Assembly: GCA_934218695.1 (NCBI GenBank)
Contig: CAKQDA010000008.1
Span: forward strand, 1 to 64,000
Source of the DNA: an uncultured Succinivibrio sp.
GTDB taxonomy: Bacteria > Pseudomonadota > Gammaproteobacteria > Enterobacterales > Succinivibrionaceae
Length of the DNA stretch: 64,000 nucleotides
Direction of reading: 5' to 3'
The notes below the pieces were generated by a model. That model was not told the DNA's origin and ran no database searches. It saw only the letters and a program-made list of their open reading frames with translations. The number at the start of each line of letters is the position of its first letter. Positions within the stretch are counted from its first letter, which is position 1. The position numbers and the translations under genes were made by a program. Below, piece after piece: positions 56,325 to 64,000 of the stretch.

Positions 56325-57353
56325 TTAAAACTTTTTTATAAAACAATCACTATAACCTTTTCTTTTTAGAGTGTTCATGGCGCTGCGTGCTGTAGATTCT
56401 GACAATGGGCCTACAAGTACACGGTTGATATTTCCATCCTTTGCGATAATAACAGGGTAGGAGATCTTGCCTGAAACGTTTGATTTTATCTCTTCGGCCA
56501 TCTTGTCTGAATTGCATGCCACAAGCTGAATGTAACTGTTGCCTCCTGACAGAGCTTTTGCTGATACATAACCTGAACCTGCTGCGCCAGCGTTATTAAA
56601 GACATTGTCTGAGACATAACTGTTCAGTCTGGTGTAGATCTTTTTGGTTCTGTTTGAAGCATAGGACTTAATACCTGTTTTTACAGAAGATCCTGTACCC
56701 CATGACCCCCGAGAGGTGCCTGATGACGGACTGATGTTATATCCTGCCGGTGTTCCCACTGCATTGGCGTAGGTGCCGGATGGATTTACCTTTATAAGCT
56801 CAATTCTGACCTTTGAGGTGCCGGTGCCGATCATGCCGATGGCTCGTGCCGATCCTTCTGACAGGTCAAGAATTCTTGTGCCGACAAACGGTCCGCGGTC
56901 ATTGACTCTTACAATGACCTTCTTTCCGTTTCTTAAATTTGTAACTTTAAGGTATGAAGGCAGAGGCAGGTTTTTATGGGCTGCAGTATAACCCTTCTGG
57001 TTATAAACCTCACCGTTTGAGGTTTTTTTACCGTTAAAACCGGGACCGTACCACGAAGCAGTACCTTCCTCTATATAGGAAGTGGCTCCATTCCAAATCA
57101 TGTAGTTTTTGCCAAGGACTGTATAATCGTTATTACATCCTCCGGTTCTCTGGGATTCGTAGACAGGTTTTGCTCCACCGATCCCCTGAATATTAACCTT
57201 TTCCTTTTGAGGCATAGGCCTGGTTCTGTCTGGTCCCGTTCCATAGGTATAGCCGCCTCCTGCAGAACCGTGTCCTGTTGAGGAACAACCTGAAAGAACT
57301 GATATTATGGATAAACAGAAAACACTTAACAGTGCGAATTTATTTTTAATCAA
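56325..57353 (-). CDS. rlpA: RlpA, septal/rare lipoprotein A
   Basis: 342 residues. Lipoprotein signal with lipobox LSGC (Cys23). Double-psi beta-barrel (about 98-180) with GTASWYGPGFNGKKTSNGE and VNDRGPF, Ser/Gly-rich linker, and a C-terminal SPOR domain (about 262-342) that binds denuded glycan. Start is TTG overlapping the mltB stop (TTGA), AGGAG 10 nt upstream. Confidence 0.93.
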   Translation of the reverse strand: MIKNKFALLSVFCLSIISVLSGCSSTGHGSAGGGYTYGTGPDRTRPMPQKEKVNIQGIGGAKPVYESQRTGGCNNDYTVLGKNYMIWNGATSYIEEGTASWYGPGFNGKKTSNGEVYNQKGYTAAHKNLPLPSYLKVTNLRNGKKVIVRVNDRGPFVGTRILDLSEGSARAIGMIGTGTSKVRIELIKVNPSGTYANAVGTPAGYNISPSSGTSRGSWGTGSSVKTGIKSYASNRTKKIYTRLNSYVSDNVFNNAGAAGSGYVSAKALSGGNSYIQLVACNSDKMAEEIKSNVSGKISYPVIIAKDGNINRVLVGPLSESTARSAMNTLKRKGYSDCFIKKF

Positions 57354-58357
57354 GGAATTCTGCTCCTGTGAGGAACCTCAATGCCACGTTGCATTTTTAT
57401 CCTGTCTACGTTCATTGCAATGAATTCAGACAGCTCAAAAACTGCTCTGGCATATAATGGAGAGGTGTTATAACGCATAATTGTGTTAAAGTTGTTAAGA
57501 CCTACGACATAACCTTTACTTCCATTTTCAAGATCATAGCCGAAGAGTCTTACTTTCTGACCTTTGGACAGGTTTACTTTGGTTGTGGCTCCTGATGCAT
57601 AAAGTTCCTCAACTGTTAAATTCCACTGTTTTTTCATCAGATCATTCACACTGGCGTTGTGAGGATGTACCCCATAGCAGATGCCTCTTCCTGTCTGCCA
57701 GCCGTGGCCCTTAAAGTAATTTGCAACAGAGCCTATGGCATCTTCCTTATCGGTAAACAGATTGATGTGACCGTCTCCGTCAAAATCCACAGCGTAATCA
57801 ATATATGCTGAAGGCATGAACTGACCCATGCCCATGGCTCCTGCATAAGATCCTCTGATACTGTCATAGGACCAGTTTTCACGATTTGCAAGATATACAA
57901 AACGTGCAAACTCTTTAGAAAAGAAAGCCTCTCTCTTAGGATAGTTAAACCCAAGAGTATACAGAGCATCAAGTACCTTCCATGACCCCATGTTTTTGCC
58001 GAATAATGTTTCCACACCGATAATTGCACAGATAATTTCAGCAGGAACTCCATAAGTGTTCTGAGCTCTCAAAAGGGTCTTTTCATTTTCAAAATAGAAA
58101 TTAACGCCAGCCTGAATTCTGGATACGGTAATAAAGATCTTTCGGTACTGCCACCATGGCTTTGCCTCGCCAGGTCTTGTGATTGCATCTATGATCTTCT
58201 GCTGATACACCGCCTGATTTAAGGCATCCTGCAATGATTCGACAGGAACCTTTGCAAAGGCTGCAAGCTCATTTAAATCAGCCGCATCAGTAGCTGCTGC
58301 ACAAAGAGCTAGTGATAAAACAAGCGGTCTGACTGTCCTTTTTAGAAAATCTTTCAT
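57350..58357 (-). CDS. mltB: MltB, membrane-bound lytic murein transglycosylase B
   Basis: 335 residues. Signal sequence 1-25; no convincing lipobox Cys at the expected place (ALCAAATDA), so anchoring may differ. Catalytic Glu in IIGVETLFGKN; SYAGAMGMGQFMPSAY and DGDGHINLF motifs. Placed between rodA and rlpA as in Pseudomonas and Vibrio relatives. Confidence 0.92.
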   Translation of the reverse strand: MKDFLKRTVRPLVLSLALCAAATDAADLNELAAFAKVPVESLQDALNQAVYQQKIIDAITRPGEAKPWWQYRKIFITVSRIQAGVNFYFENEKTLLRAQNTYGVPAEIICAIIGVETLFGKNMGSWKVLDALYTLGFNYPKREAFFSKEFARFVYLANRENWSYDSIRGSYAGAMGMGQFMPSAYIDYAVDFDGDGHINLFTDKEDAIGSVANYFKGHGWQTGRGICYGVHPHNASVNDLMKKQWNLTVEELYASGATTKVNLSKGQKVRLFGYDLENGSKGYVVGLNNFNTIMRYNTSPLYARAVFELSEFIAMNVDRIKMQRGIEVPHRSRIP

Positions 58358-58394
58358 GTAAAAGCTGCCCCCGGCAGTCTCCTTGTTCTCTATA

Positions 58395-59543
58395 TTAGTT
58401 TTCTCTGAAGAAATTTGTCTTTTTGTGAGTATGGATAGACATGATCATGCCAAAGCAGATTGTCAGCGTGATCATCGCTGTTCCTCCATAGCTGATTAAT
58501 GGCAACGGTACACCCACCACAGGCAGAATTCCCGATACCATGCCGATATTTACAAAAATGTAGAACATAAAGGTAAAGGTAAAACTGCCACATAGAATTC
58601 TTTCAAAGTTATCTCTTGTCTGCAGGGTAATGAGTACACATCTGCCGATGATGAAACAGTAAAGAGACATAAGGATCAGAAAGCCCACAAGACCTGTTTC
58701 TTCGGACAGCACTGCAAATATAAAGTCTGTATGAGGTTCTGGCAGAAAGTCCAGCTGTGACTGTGAGCCCTGAAGCCAGCCTTTGCCGTAAACTCCGCCT
58801 GAGCCAATAGCAATTTTGGACTGAATAATGTGATAACCCGCGCCTAAAGGATCTGATGACGGATCGAGCAGTGTGAAAACACGCTGTTTCTGATAATCGT
58901 GAAGTACAAAGTTCCACATTACAGGCAGAGCCGCAGCAGTTGCTCCAGCTCCCACAATGATCCACCACCAGGATAGTCCGGCAATGAAAATAGCAATGAA
59001 TCCTGCAACTGCAACCAGGGATGCTGTACCCAGATCAGGCTGCATCAGAATTAAAACTGTAGGCATGCCAACTATAACAAAGGCGATGATGGTGTTTAAA
59101 ATCTTAGGAGGCAGGCTACCTTTGGATAAAAAGGTTGCAACCATAAGAGGCATAACAACCTTAAAGATTTCTGAAGGCTGGATCCTCACTATGCCCAGAT
59201 TCAGCCAACGCTGGGCTCCTTTTGAAATGTCTCCGAAAAGCTCTACCAGAACAAGCAGGATAAGCCCTAAGATATACAGATAAACCGAGAGCTTGGCGTA
59301 GTAGCGCGGAGGGATCTGAGCTACGGCAATCATCAGAAGAAAGGCTGCACCAGTTCTTGTGACCTGCCTTGTCAGCATGTCAATCTCCTGTCCTGAAGCT
59401 GAGTAGAGGACGAATAATGAAAAGCATAAAGCCAGAAACAGTCCGAACAGTAAAGGTAAATCAACATGGTGTTTGGAGAAAAAAGTTCCCTGAACCCTGT
59501 TGGCGTTTACCTGGCTTAATGTTGTTTTGTCTTTTGATGTCAT
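58395..59543 (-). CDS. rodA: RodA, peptidoglycan glycosyltransferase of the elongasome
   Basis: 382 residues with ten predicted TM segments, SEDS family. QPDLGTAS and the late LIxYGG (PLPLISYGGTAM) are invariant. The start at 59543 (MTSKDKTT) is one base past the mrdA stop codon (TAG A ATG); a longer frame would overlap mrdA. Partner of PBP2. Confidence 0.95.
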   Translation of the reverse strand: MTSKDKTTLSQVNANRVQGTFFSKHHVDLPLLFGLFLALCFSLFVLYSASGQEIDMLTRQVTRTGAAFLLMIAVAQIPPRYYAKLSVYLYILGLILLVLVELFGDISKGAQRWLNLGIVRIQPSEIFKVVMPLMVATFLSKGSLPPKILNTIIAFVIVGMPTVLILMQPDLGTASLVAVAGFIAIFIAGLSWWWIIVGAGATAAALPVMWNFVLHDYQKQRVFTLLDPSSDPLGAGYHIIQSKIAIGSGGVYGKGWLQGSQSQLDFLPEPHTDFIFAVLSEETGLVGFLILMSLYCFIIGRCVLITLQTRDNFERILCGSFTFTFMFYIFVNIGMVSGILPVVGVPLPLISYGGTAMITLTICFGMIMSIHTHKKTNFFREN

Positions 59544-59544
59544 T

Positions 59545-61560
59545 CTACTGAAGTACCACGCTTCCACCCATACCAAACTTTACCACCTGAGGATTTGGAT
59601 CTCCCATATAGCCGTTAGGGTACAGGTCCAGTAAATATTTATCGATAATTGCTCTTGCAACAGGAGCCGCCTTTGTGGAACCGCCGCCTTCATTCTCGAG
59701 AATTACCGCAACTAGAATTCTTGGATGCTTAAACGGAGCATAGGCGACAAACAGAGCGTTATCACGGTGTTCCACCTTCAGTCTGCTTGCATTGTATTTT
59801 TCGCCCTGTTTAATCGATACAACCTGTGCTGTTCCTGACTTGCCTGCCGCTTTGTATTTTGCTCCGAAGAATGCTCTTCTGCCTGTACCTTCAGGACCGT
59901 TTACCACCAGATACATGCCGGTTCTGCAGGCTTCAAAGTACTTTGGATCCTTAATCTTTAAATTGTCCAGTGGCTCCTGCTGCTGATACTGACTTACCTT
60001 TCCAGTGACAGGATCAGACACTTCCTTTAAAAGATGCGGAGTTCTTGTAACACCGTAGTTGGCAAGAGTTGAATGTGCCTTGGCAAGCTGCATCAGTGTT
60101 GATGTCCAGTAACCCTGACCGATGCCGATAGGTACGGTATCTCCAAGGTGCCATGGCTGACGGAATCTGTTTCTCTTCCAGTCACGGCTTGGATTGATAC
60201 CAAGAGACTCTTCGGACAGATCAATACCGGTTTTTCTGCCAAAACCGTAACGGTCTAGGTAGTCATGAATTCTATTAATACCGGCCCTGTAAGCTAAATC
60301 ATAGAAATATGTATCTGCAGAAATCTCAATTGCTCGGTACAGATCCATCCATCCGTGGCCCCAGGGACGCCAATCTCTGAACTGATGTGTAGAACCTGGC
60401 AGTTTAAAGTATGGAGGTCCAAAGAAAGATCCTCCTGGAGTAATCAGTCCTTCATTCAGACCCATTAGGCACATCAGAGGTTTTACCGTTGAGGCCGGTG
60501 CATATCCACCCTGAGTAGCTCTGTTGATCAGAGGGTGTCCCGGATTATTTAAAAGCCGTTGATACTCTCCGCCTCGTATGCCTCTTACAAAAGGGTTTGG
60601 ATCATAGCTGGGATTTGAGTACATCGCCAGGATCTCGCCGCTTGCAGGATCAATGGCAACTACCGCTCCTTTCATCTTGCCGAAGATCTCCTGTGCATAG
60701 TACTGCAGTCTGATATCCAGCGTTAGAGTGATGTCCTTGCCAGGCTCTGGAGGATCAAAGTTTAAAGTTCTTACAACCTGACCGTGGCTGTTAACTTCAA
60801 CCTTTGAGGAGCCGGTAACCCCGTGCAGGTAATCCTCATAGTATTTTTCAATACCGAGTTTACCTATTTCGGTGGAGCCCTCGTAGTTGTCGATCTTGCC
60901 TTCAGCCTCAAGTTTCTTGACATCATTTTGGTTGATTCTTGAAACATAGCCTGTTGTATGAGTCGTGATATCTGCAAAAGGGTAGTAGCGTTTCAGATTG
61001 GCCACAACCTGTGCATTCGGATAGCGGTATGAATTAACTGCAAAAGTGGCAATCTGCTCTTCAGATAAAAAGTTTGATAACTCTACTCCTGAAAATCGTT
61101 TTCTGGTTCTTGATTCAGCCAGAAGTCGCTTAACGTCCTTTTCTGATAAAGACAGGGTAAGGAGCCTGTTCAAGTCGCGAATGGTCTGTTCAGTATTTAT
61201 CTGCTTGTTCGGAAATATCACCAGATGATAAACAGGGGAGTTTTCTGCCAGAACCACATGGTTTCTGTCATAGATGATGCCTCGTGGAGGAACTACAGGC
61301 ATTACTTTGATTCTGTTTTCATTTGATCTGGTCTGATAGTCATTAAAGGAAATGATCTGCAGATAGTAGAGGTTGCAGAAAAGCACTACCACCATAAGAA
61401 TGGAGATACCAACACAAATAAAAACTCTTGAACGAAAAACGCTGCTTTCTAATTCCTCATTGTGCGCCCTATTGTCCGACTTGTTTGAAGAATTTTTCTT
61501 TTCATTTTTTGAGCTGAAAAGGGCACGCTCTTTGCGTTTTTTACTGCTACTGAAAAACAA
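59545..61560 (-). CDS. mrdA: PBP2 (MrdA), elongation-specific peptidoglycan transpeptidase
   Basis: 671 residues. N-terminal cytoplasmic basic tail, one TM (about 47-69), pedestal domain, then transpeptidase with ASTVKPL (active Ser), SADTY and KSGTAQ. E. coli PBP2 is 633; the difference is mainly a 45-residue Lys/Ser-rich cytoplasmic N-terminus. Start shown is a TTG without a clear ribosome site, so the N-terminus is uncertain. Confidence 0.94.
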   Translation of the reverse strand: MFFSSSKKRKERALFSSKNEKKNSSNKSDNRAHNEELESSVFRSRVFICVGISILMVVVLFCNLYYLQIISFNDYQTRSNENRIKVMPVVPPRGIIYDRNHVVLAENSPVYHLVIFPNKQINTEQTIRDLNRLLTLSLSEKDVKRLLAESRTRKRFSGVELSNFLSEEQIATFAVNSYRYPNAQVVANLKRYYPFADITTHTTGYVSRINQNDVKKLEAEGKIDNYEGSTEIGKLGIEKYYEDYLHGVTGSSKVEVNSHGQVVRTLNFDPPEPGKDITLTLDIRLQYYAQEIFGKMKGAVVAIDPASGEILAMYSNPSYDPNPFVRGIRGGEYQRLLNNPGHPLINRATQGGYAPASTVKPLMCLMGLNEGLITPGGSFFGPPYFKLPGSTHQFRDWRPWGHGWMDLYRAIEISADTYFYDLAYRAGINRIHDYLDRYGFGRKTGIDLSEESLGINPSRDWKRNRFRQPWHLGDTVPIGIGQGYWTSTLMQLAKAHSTLANYGVTRTPHLLKEVSDPVTGKVSQYQQQEPLDNLKIKDPKYFEACRTGMYLVVNGPEGTGRRAFFGAKYKAAGKSGTAQVVSIKQGEKYNASRLKVEHRDNALFVAYAPFKHPRILVAVILENEGGGSTKAAPVARAIIDKYLLDLYPNGYMGDPNPQVVKFGMGGSVVLQ

Positions 61561-61761
61561 CTTTTGACTCTGTTTTTGTAATAATTCTGCTTAATAAATT
61601 TATTCTGATTACGGTCTATGCTTTTTTAATCTGGTATTGTAGCGTTTTGCTTTAAAAATATCTTTGAAAAATGTCTTTTTTTACGAAAAAAGTTAACTTT
61701 TCTGAAATTCTGAAATATTAAAGGCCTGTATGCGGTAAAACAGCTGAACCTTAAGACTTGC

Positions 61762-62232
61762 CTATGCTCTGTGATACGGAAGATTAGCGTATATGCTGTA
61801 TCCTCTATAAACAGTTTCCGCCAGAAACACTCTTACCAGAGGATGAGGCAGAGTTAATTTTGACAGAGACCACATCTCATTGGCCTTTTGTCTCACCTCA
61901 TCAGTAAGACCGTTAGGTCCGCCTACAATAAGCACTACATCCATACCCAGAGACTGCCATGATCCAACCTTTTCTCCCATCTCGCAGGATGTGTACTGCC
62001 TGCCTCTTTCATCTAAGGCAATGATATAAGCTTTTTTAGGTAAAGCTTCTAGAATCAGCTTTGCCTCCATCTCCTTTGCTTTTTCCTCTGAACCCCTGCC
62101 GTTTCTTCTGACAGGAGGAATTTCCTCAAGAACAAGCTTCATTTCAGAAGGAAAACGCTTCTGATAATCGTTAAAACCTTCCTGAACCCATCCTGGCATC
62201 TTGGTGCCTACAGCAAGCAGAATAATCTTCAT
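61762..62232 (-). CDS. rlmH: RlmH, 23S rRNA pseudouridine-1915 N3-methyltransferase
   Basis: 156 residues. MKIILLAVGTKMPGWVQEGF, LIVGGPNGL and TLPHPLVRVFLAETVYRGYSI match the SPOUT enzyme YbeA. The start at 62232 reproduces the family N-terminus; 13 upstream codons are not family-like. Confidence 0.96.
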   Translation of the reverse strand: MKIILLAVGTKMPGWVQEGFNDYQKRFPSEMKLVLEEIPPVRRNGRGSEEKAKEMEAKLILEALPKKAYIIALDERGRQYTSCEMGEKVGSWQSLGMDVVLIVGGPNGLTDEVRQKANEMWSLSKLTLPHPLVRVFLAETVYRGYSIYANLPYHRA

Positions 62233-62285
62233 GTAACTGCAAAACCTTTTTTCTGGAGTCTTATTCTCCAATCAGTAAATATTTA

Positions 62286-62654
62286 TTACTCCTGATTACC
62301 ACTTGCAATGCAGCGGTAAAGATCGTCAAGTTCATAACGTTCACGAACCTCCTGCTGCATAATGTGGATCATGAGAGTTCCTGTATCCACGATTACCCAT
62401 TCACCTAAAGCTTCACCAGATACTCTGATCTGCTTTAAACCGTCCTTATAGAGAGTATCAACCAATCTTTGTGCGATAGCGCTGACATGACGGTTTGAAG
62501 TTCCTGTGCAGATCATCATGTTGTCAGCAATGGATGAGTTGTTGTTCAAATCGATATTAATAAGGTCATGAGCCTTGGAATCTTCAAGTGTTTTTACGCA
62601 CTTCTCTATTAAAAGTTCTTTTTCCAAAATTGTTCCTAACTGTTCTGACTGCAT
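62286..62654 (-). CDS. rsfS: RsfS, ribosomal silencing factor
   Basis: 122 residues. Binds L14 and blocks subunit joining under starvation. DSKAHDLINIDL, MMICTGTSNRHVSAIAQ and GEWVIVDTGTLMIHIM are typical. No strong Shine-Dalgarno. Confidence 0.95.
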   Translation of the reverse strand: MQSEQLGTILEKELLIEKCVKTLEDSKAHDLINIDLNNNSSIADNMMICTGTSNRHVSAIAQRLVDTLYKDGLKQIRVSGEALGEWVIVDTGTLMIHIMQQEVRERYELDDLYRCIASGNQE

Positions 62655-62681
62655 TAAAGATGTTTTAATGCAGGGTATAGT

Positions 62682-63413
62682 TTACTGCTGTTTATAAATG
62701 CCTTTATCAAGAATATATTCAATGACATATTTGTTTAAATAATTTTTGCAGCAGGGATAATCATCAATATGTTCAAAAAATACTGATTTTTTTGCTGAAT
62801 TTTCATATTTTTGATAATAATCTTTAAATTCTTTACGTATTTTACTAGAACTTACATTATGAAAACATCTTTTTAGTATGATGCAGTAGTGATTATTGAC
62901 AAAATCTATGTCCTTATATTTTATAAGCTCATTTTCGTCAGAAATTTCGCTGCTATCCAAACTGTATTTTCTTATAAAGGGAATGACATCACTGTTAATG
63001 TCATTATATGAATAACCTTCACGTCCGGTCACCACAAGATTTGCAAACTTTATCAGTTCAAGCCCTCTGTACCATTTATCAAGATATGCAAGAGAATCCA
63101 TACCCATACAGAAAAACAGGGCATCATCATGATAAAGAGTTTTCAGCTTTTCCAACGTATCGAAACTGTAGTGCCGAATATCAGGATCTTTTTCGATATC
63201 GCTAATCTCAAAACCATCACTGTCAAAAGATGACAGGGTCAGCATCCTTACTCTGTCATCAAAGGAAATATGGCAGGTATTCTTATGAGGCGGCATGGCA
63301 TTTGGAATTATTAGAAACCTGTCTAAGGATAGAACTTTTTTGATATACGAAGCCAAAAGGTAATGATCTTTATGTACAGGATTAAATGATCCGCCTAATA
63401 TTCCGGTTCTCAT
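62682..63413 (-). CDS. nadD: NadD, nicotinate-nucleotide adenylyltransferase
   Basis: 243 residues. GGSFNPVHKDH carries the nucleotidyltransferase HxxH-type site (here HKDH), and the SSSKIRKE ISxSxIR-like motif sits near the C-terminus. The start at 63413 shares a base with the holA stop (TAATG); the longer frame inside holA is not needed. NAD biosynthesis. Confidence 0.93.
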   Translation of the reverse strand: MRTGILGGSFNPVHKDHYLLASYIKKVLSLDRFLIIPNAMPPHKNTCHISFDDRVRMLTLSSFDSDGFEISDIEKDPDIRHYSFDTLEKLKTLYHDDALFFCMGMDSLAYLDKWYRGLELIKFANLVVTGREGYSYNDINSDVIPFIRKYSLDSSEISDENELIKYKDIDFVNNHYCIILKRCFHNVSSSKIRKEFKDYYQKYENSAKKSVFFEHIDDYPCCKNYLNKYVIEYILDKGIYKQQ

Positions 63414-64000
63414 TACAGTGATCTCAGGTTTCTTACTTTCTGATTGCATGTCGATACAGCCATATTCTGTAAATGCATGAGTGCCTCATCATTGTTAAAT
63501 GCCTGATAGGCTTTAGATGCCAGAGACAGCTCTTTTACAAGATAGTCATAATAGTCCTGAGGCATATTTTTTGCGGCAAAGACAGCTGCATCCATGGTAC
63601 TTATGGCACTGATCCTGAGAGGTTTGAAAAAAATCATCCTGTCTTTGTAGTTAACCCTGCCCGTTAAAAGCTCACTGTGTTCTCTTAACAGACTGATTGC
63701 ATTGAGTAATCTGTCAAAACTGCCAATGACTAAAGGAAGTACCTGTGCCAGAGAACCTGTCTGGGTAAGTGATGACAGGATATTAAGAGCTCTGATACTG
63801 TTCTTCCCTGCTAAAACAGCTGACTCTGCAAACTCAAAACCTGTATAACGGCTGTTTCCTGAGATATATTCAGAGGCTAGCTGCAGGGTTATCTCTCTGG
63901 TTTGTGAAGTTGTTTTTACAAGTTCAAAAAACTGATCTACAGACACAAGATTACCTTCACAGCTTAAGCTTAAAAATTCTAAAGCATCATCTTTTACAGA
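63413..64000 (-). CDS. holA: HolA, DNA polymerase III delta subunit (C-terminal part; runs off the window)
   Basis: 196 codons are visible and the frame is open to 64000, so the N-terminal AAA-like part lies beyond the edge. The visible part begins in the region DALEFLSLSCEGNLVSVDQFFE, matching the end of HolA domain II, followed by the helical collar domain III. Position before nadD is conserved in gammaproteobacteria. Clamp-loader subunit that opens the beta ring. Confidence 0.88.
   Translation of the reverse strand, partial: SVKDDALEFLSLSCEGNLVSVDQFFELVKTTSQTREITLQLASEYISGNSRYTGFEFAESAVLAGKNSIRALNILSSLTQTGSLAQVLPLVIGSFDRLLNAISLLREHSELLTGRVNYKDRMIFFKPLRISAISTMDAAVFAAKNMPQDYYDYLVKELSLASKAYQAFNNDEALMHLQNMAVSTCNQKVRNLRSL

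Overview
The window looks like the chromosome of an anaerobic, flagellated gammaproteobacterium. The best inference is a relative of Succinivibrionaceae (order Aeromonadales). I base this on the E. coli-type fumarate reductase operon frdABCD, Vibrio/Aeromonas-style polar-flagellum genes under an FlrA-type sigma-54 activator, the classical gammaproteobacterial block holA-nadD-rsfS-rlmH-mrdA-rodA-mltB-rlpA-dacA-ybeD, low GC, and AAA-ATPase-like/PD-(D/E)XK genes of a kind common in such gut bacteria. The genus is inference; no 16S gene is present.

Layout. 1-74 is the 3' end (domains V and VI) of a group II intron entering from the left. 111-2070 holds a Bax-inhibitor-1 protein, ung and a candidate CRP-activated small RNA. 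2162-7706 (minus) is one gene train: flrA, then pseudaminic acid genes pseB, pseC, pseF, pseG. 8359-12497 holds an exported AGE-fold protein, a degenerate GGDEF protein and a decayed SNF2 helicase. 12641-21124 is flagellar: sigma-54 promoter, flgJ, flgK, flgL, an unknown 97-residue protein, a fragment of an AAA-ATPase-like gene, flaG and fliS. A flavodoxin/cupin/carboxymuconolactone-decarboxylase operon on the other strand sits between flaG and fliS, where related bacteria carry fliD. 21221-28000 is central metabolism and lipid: Nudix, pyk, frdDCBA, psd. 28189-37347 carries three paralogous chemoreceptors, tRNA-Gly, secA and two identical tRNA-Phe genes.

37628-43638 contains a small HTH regulator with paired palindromic operators, a divergent Hfq-like protein, a YqaB-like HAD phosphatase, a cysteine-less relative of dihydrolipoamide dehydrogenase, rdgB-hemW, and a tandem 33-bp repeat. 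43639-50711 holds rnr-rlmB, a full-length AAA-ATPase-like gene and rpsF-rpsR-rplI. 50734-53334 has two tandem Dam-type methyltransferases and a nitrilase-family enzyme. 53441-64000 (minus) is the cell-elongation and housekeeping block, from a SanA-like protein back to holA, which is cut by the window edge.

How the genes work together. FlrA is expected to activate sigma-54 promoters such as the one before flgJ. It lies 9 bp upstream of the pse genes, whose product usually glycosylates flagellin. Sigma-28-like promoters before flaG, fliS and one chemoreceptor give the late tier of the same hierarchy. PBP2/RodA with MltB, RlpA and DacA form the lateral-wall machinery. Fumarate reductase and pyruvate kinase fit a fermentation with fumarate as electron sink. 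The least explained elements are the CRP-linked small RNA, the Hfq-like protein, the 33-bp repeats, the 97-residue flagellar-locus protein and the redox-dead Lpd relative.
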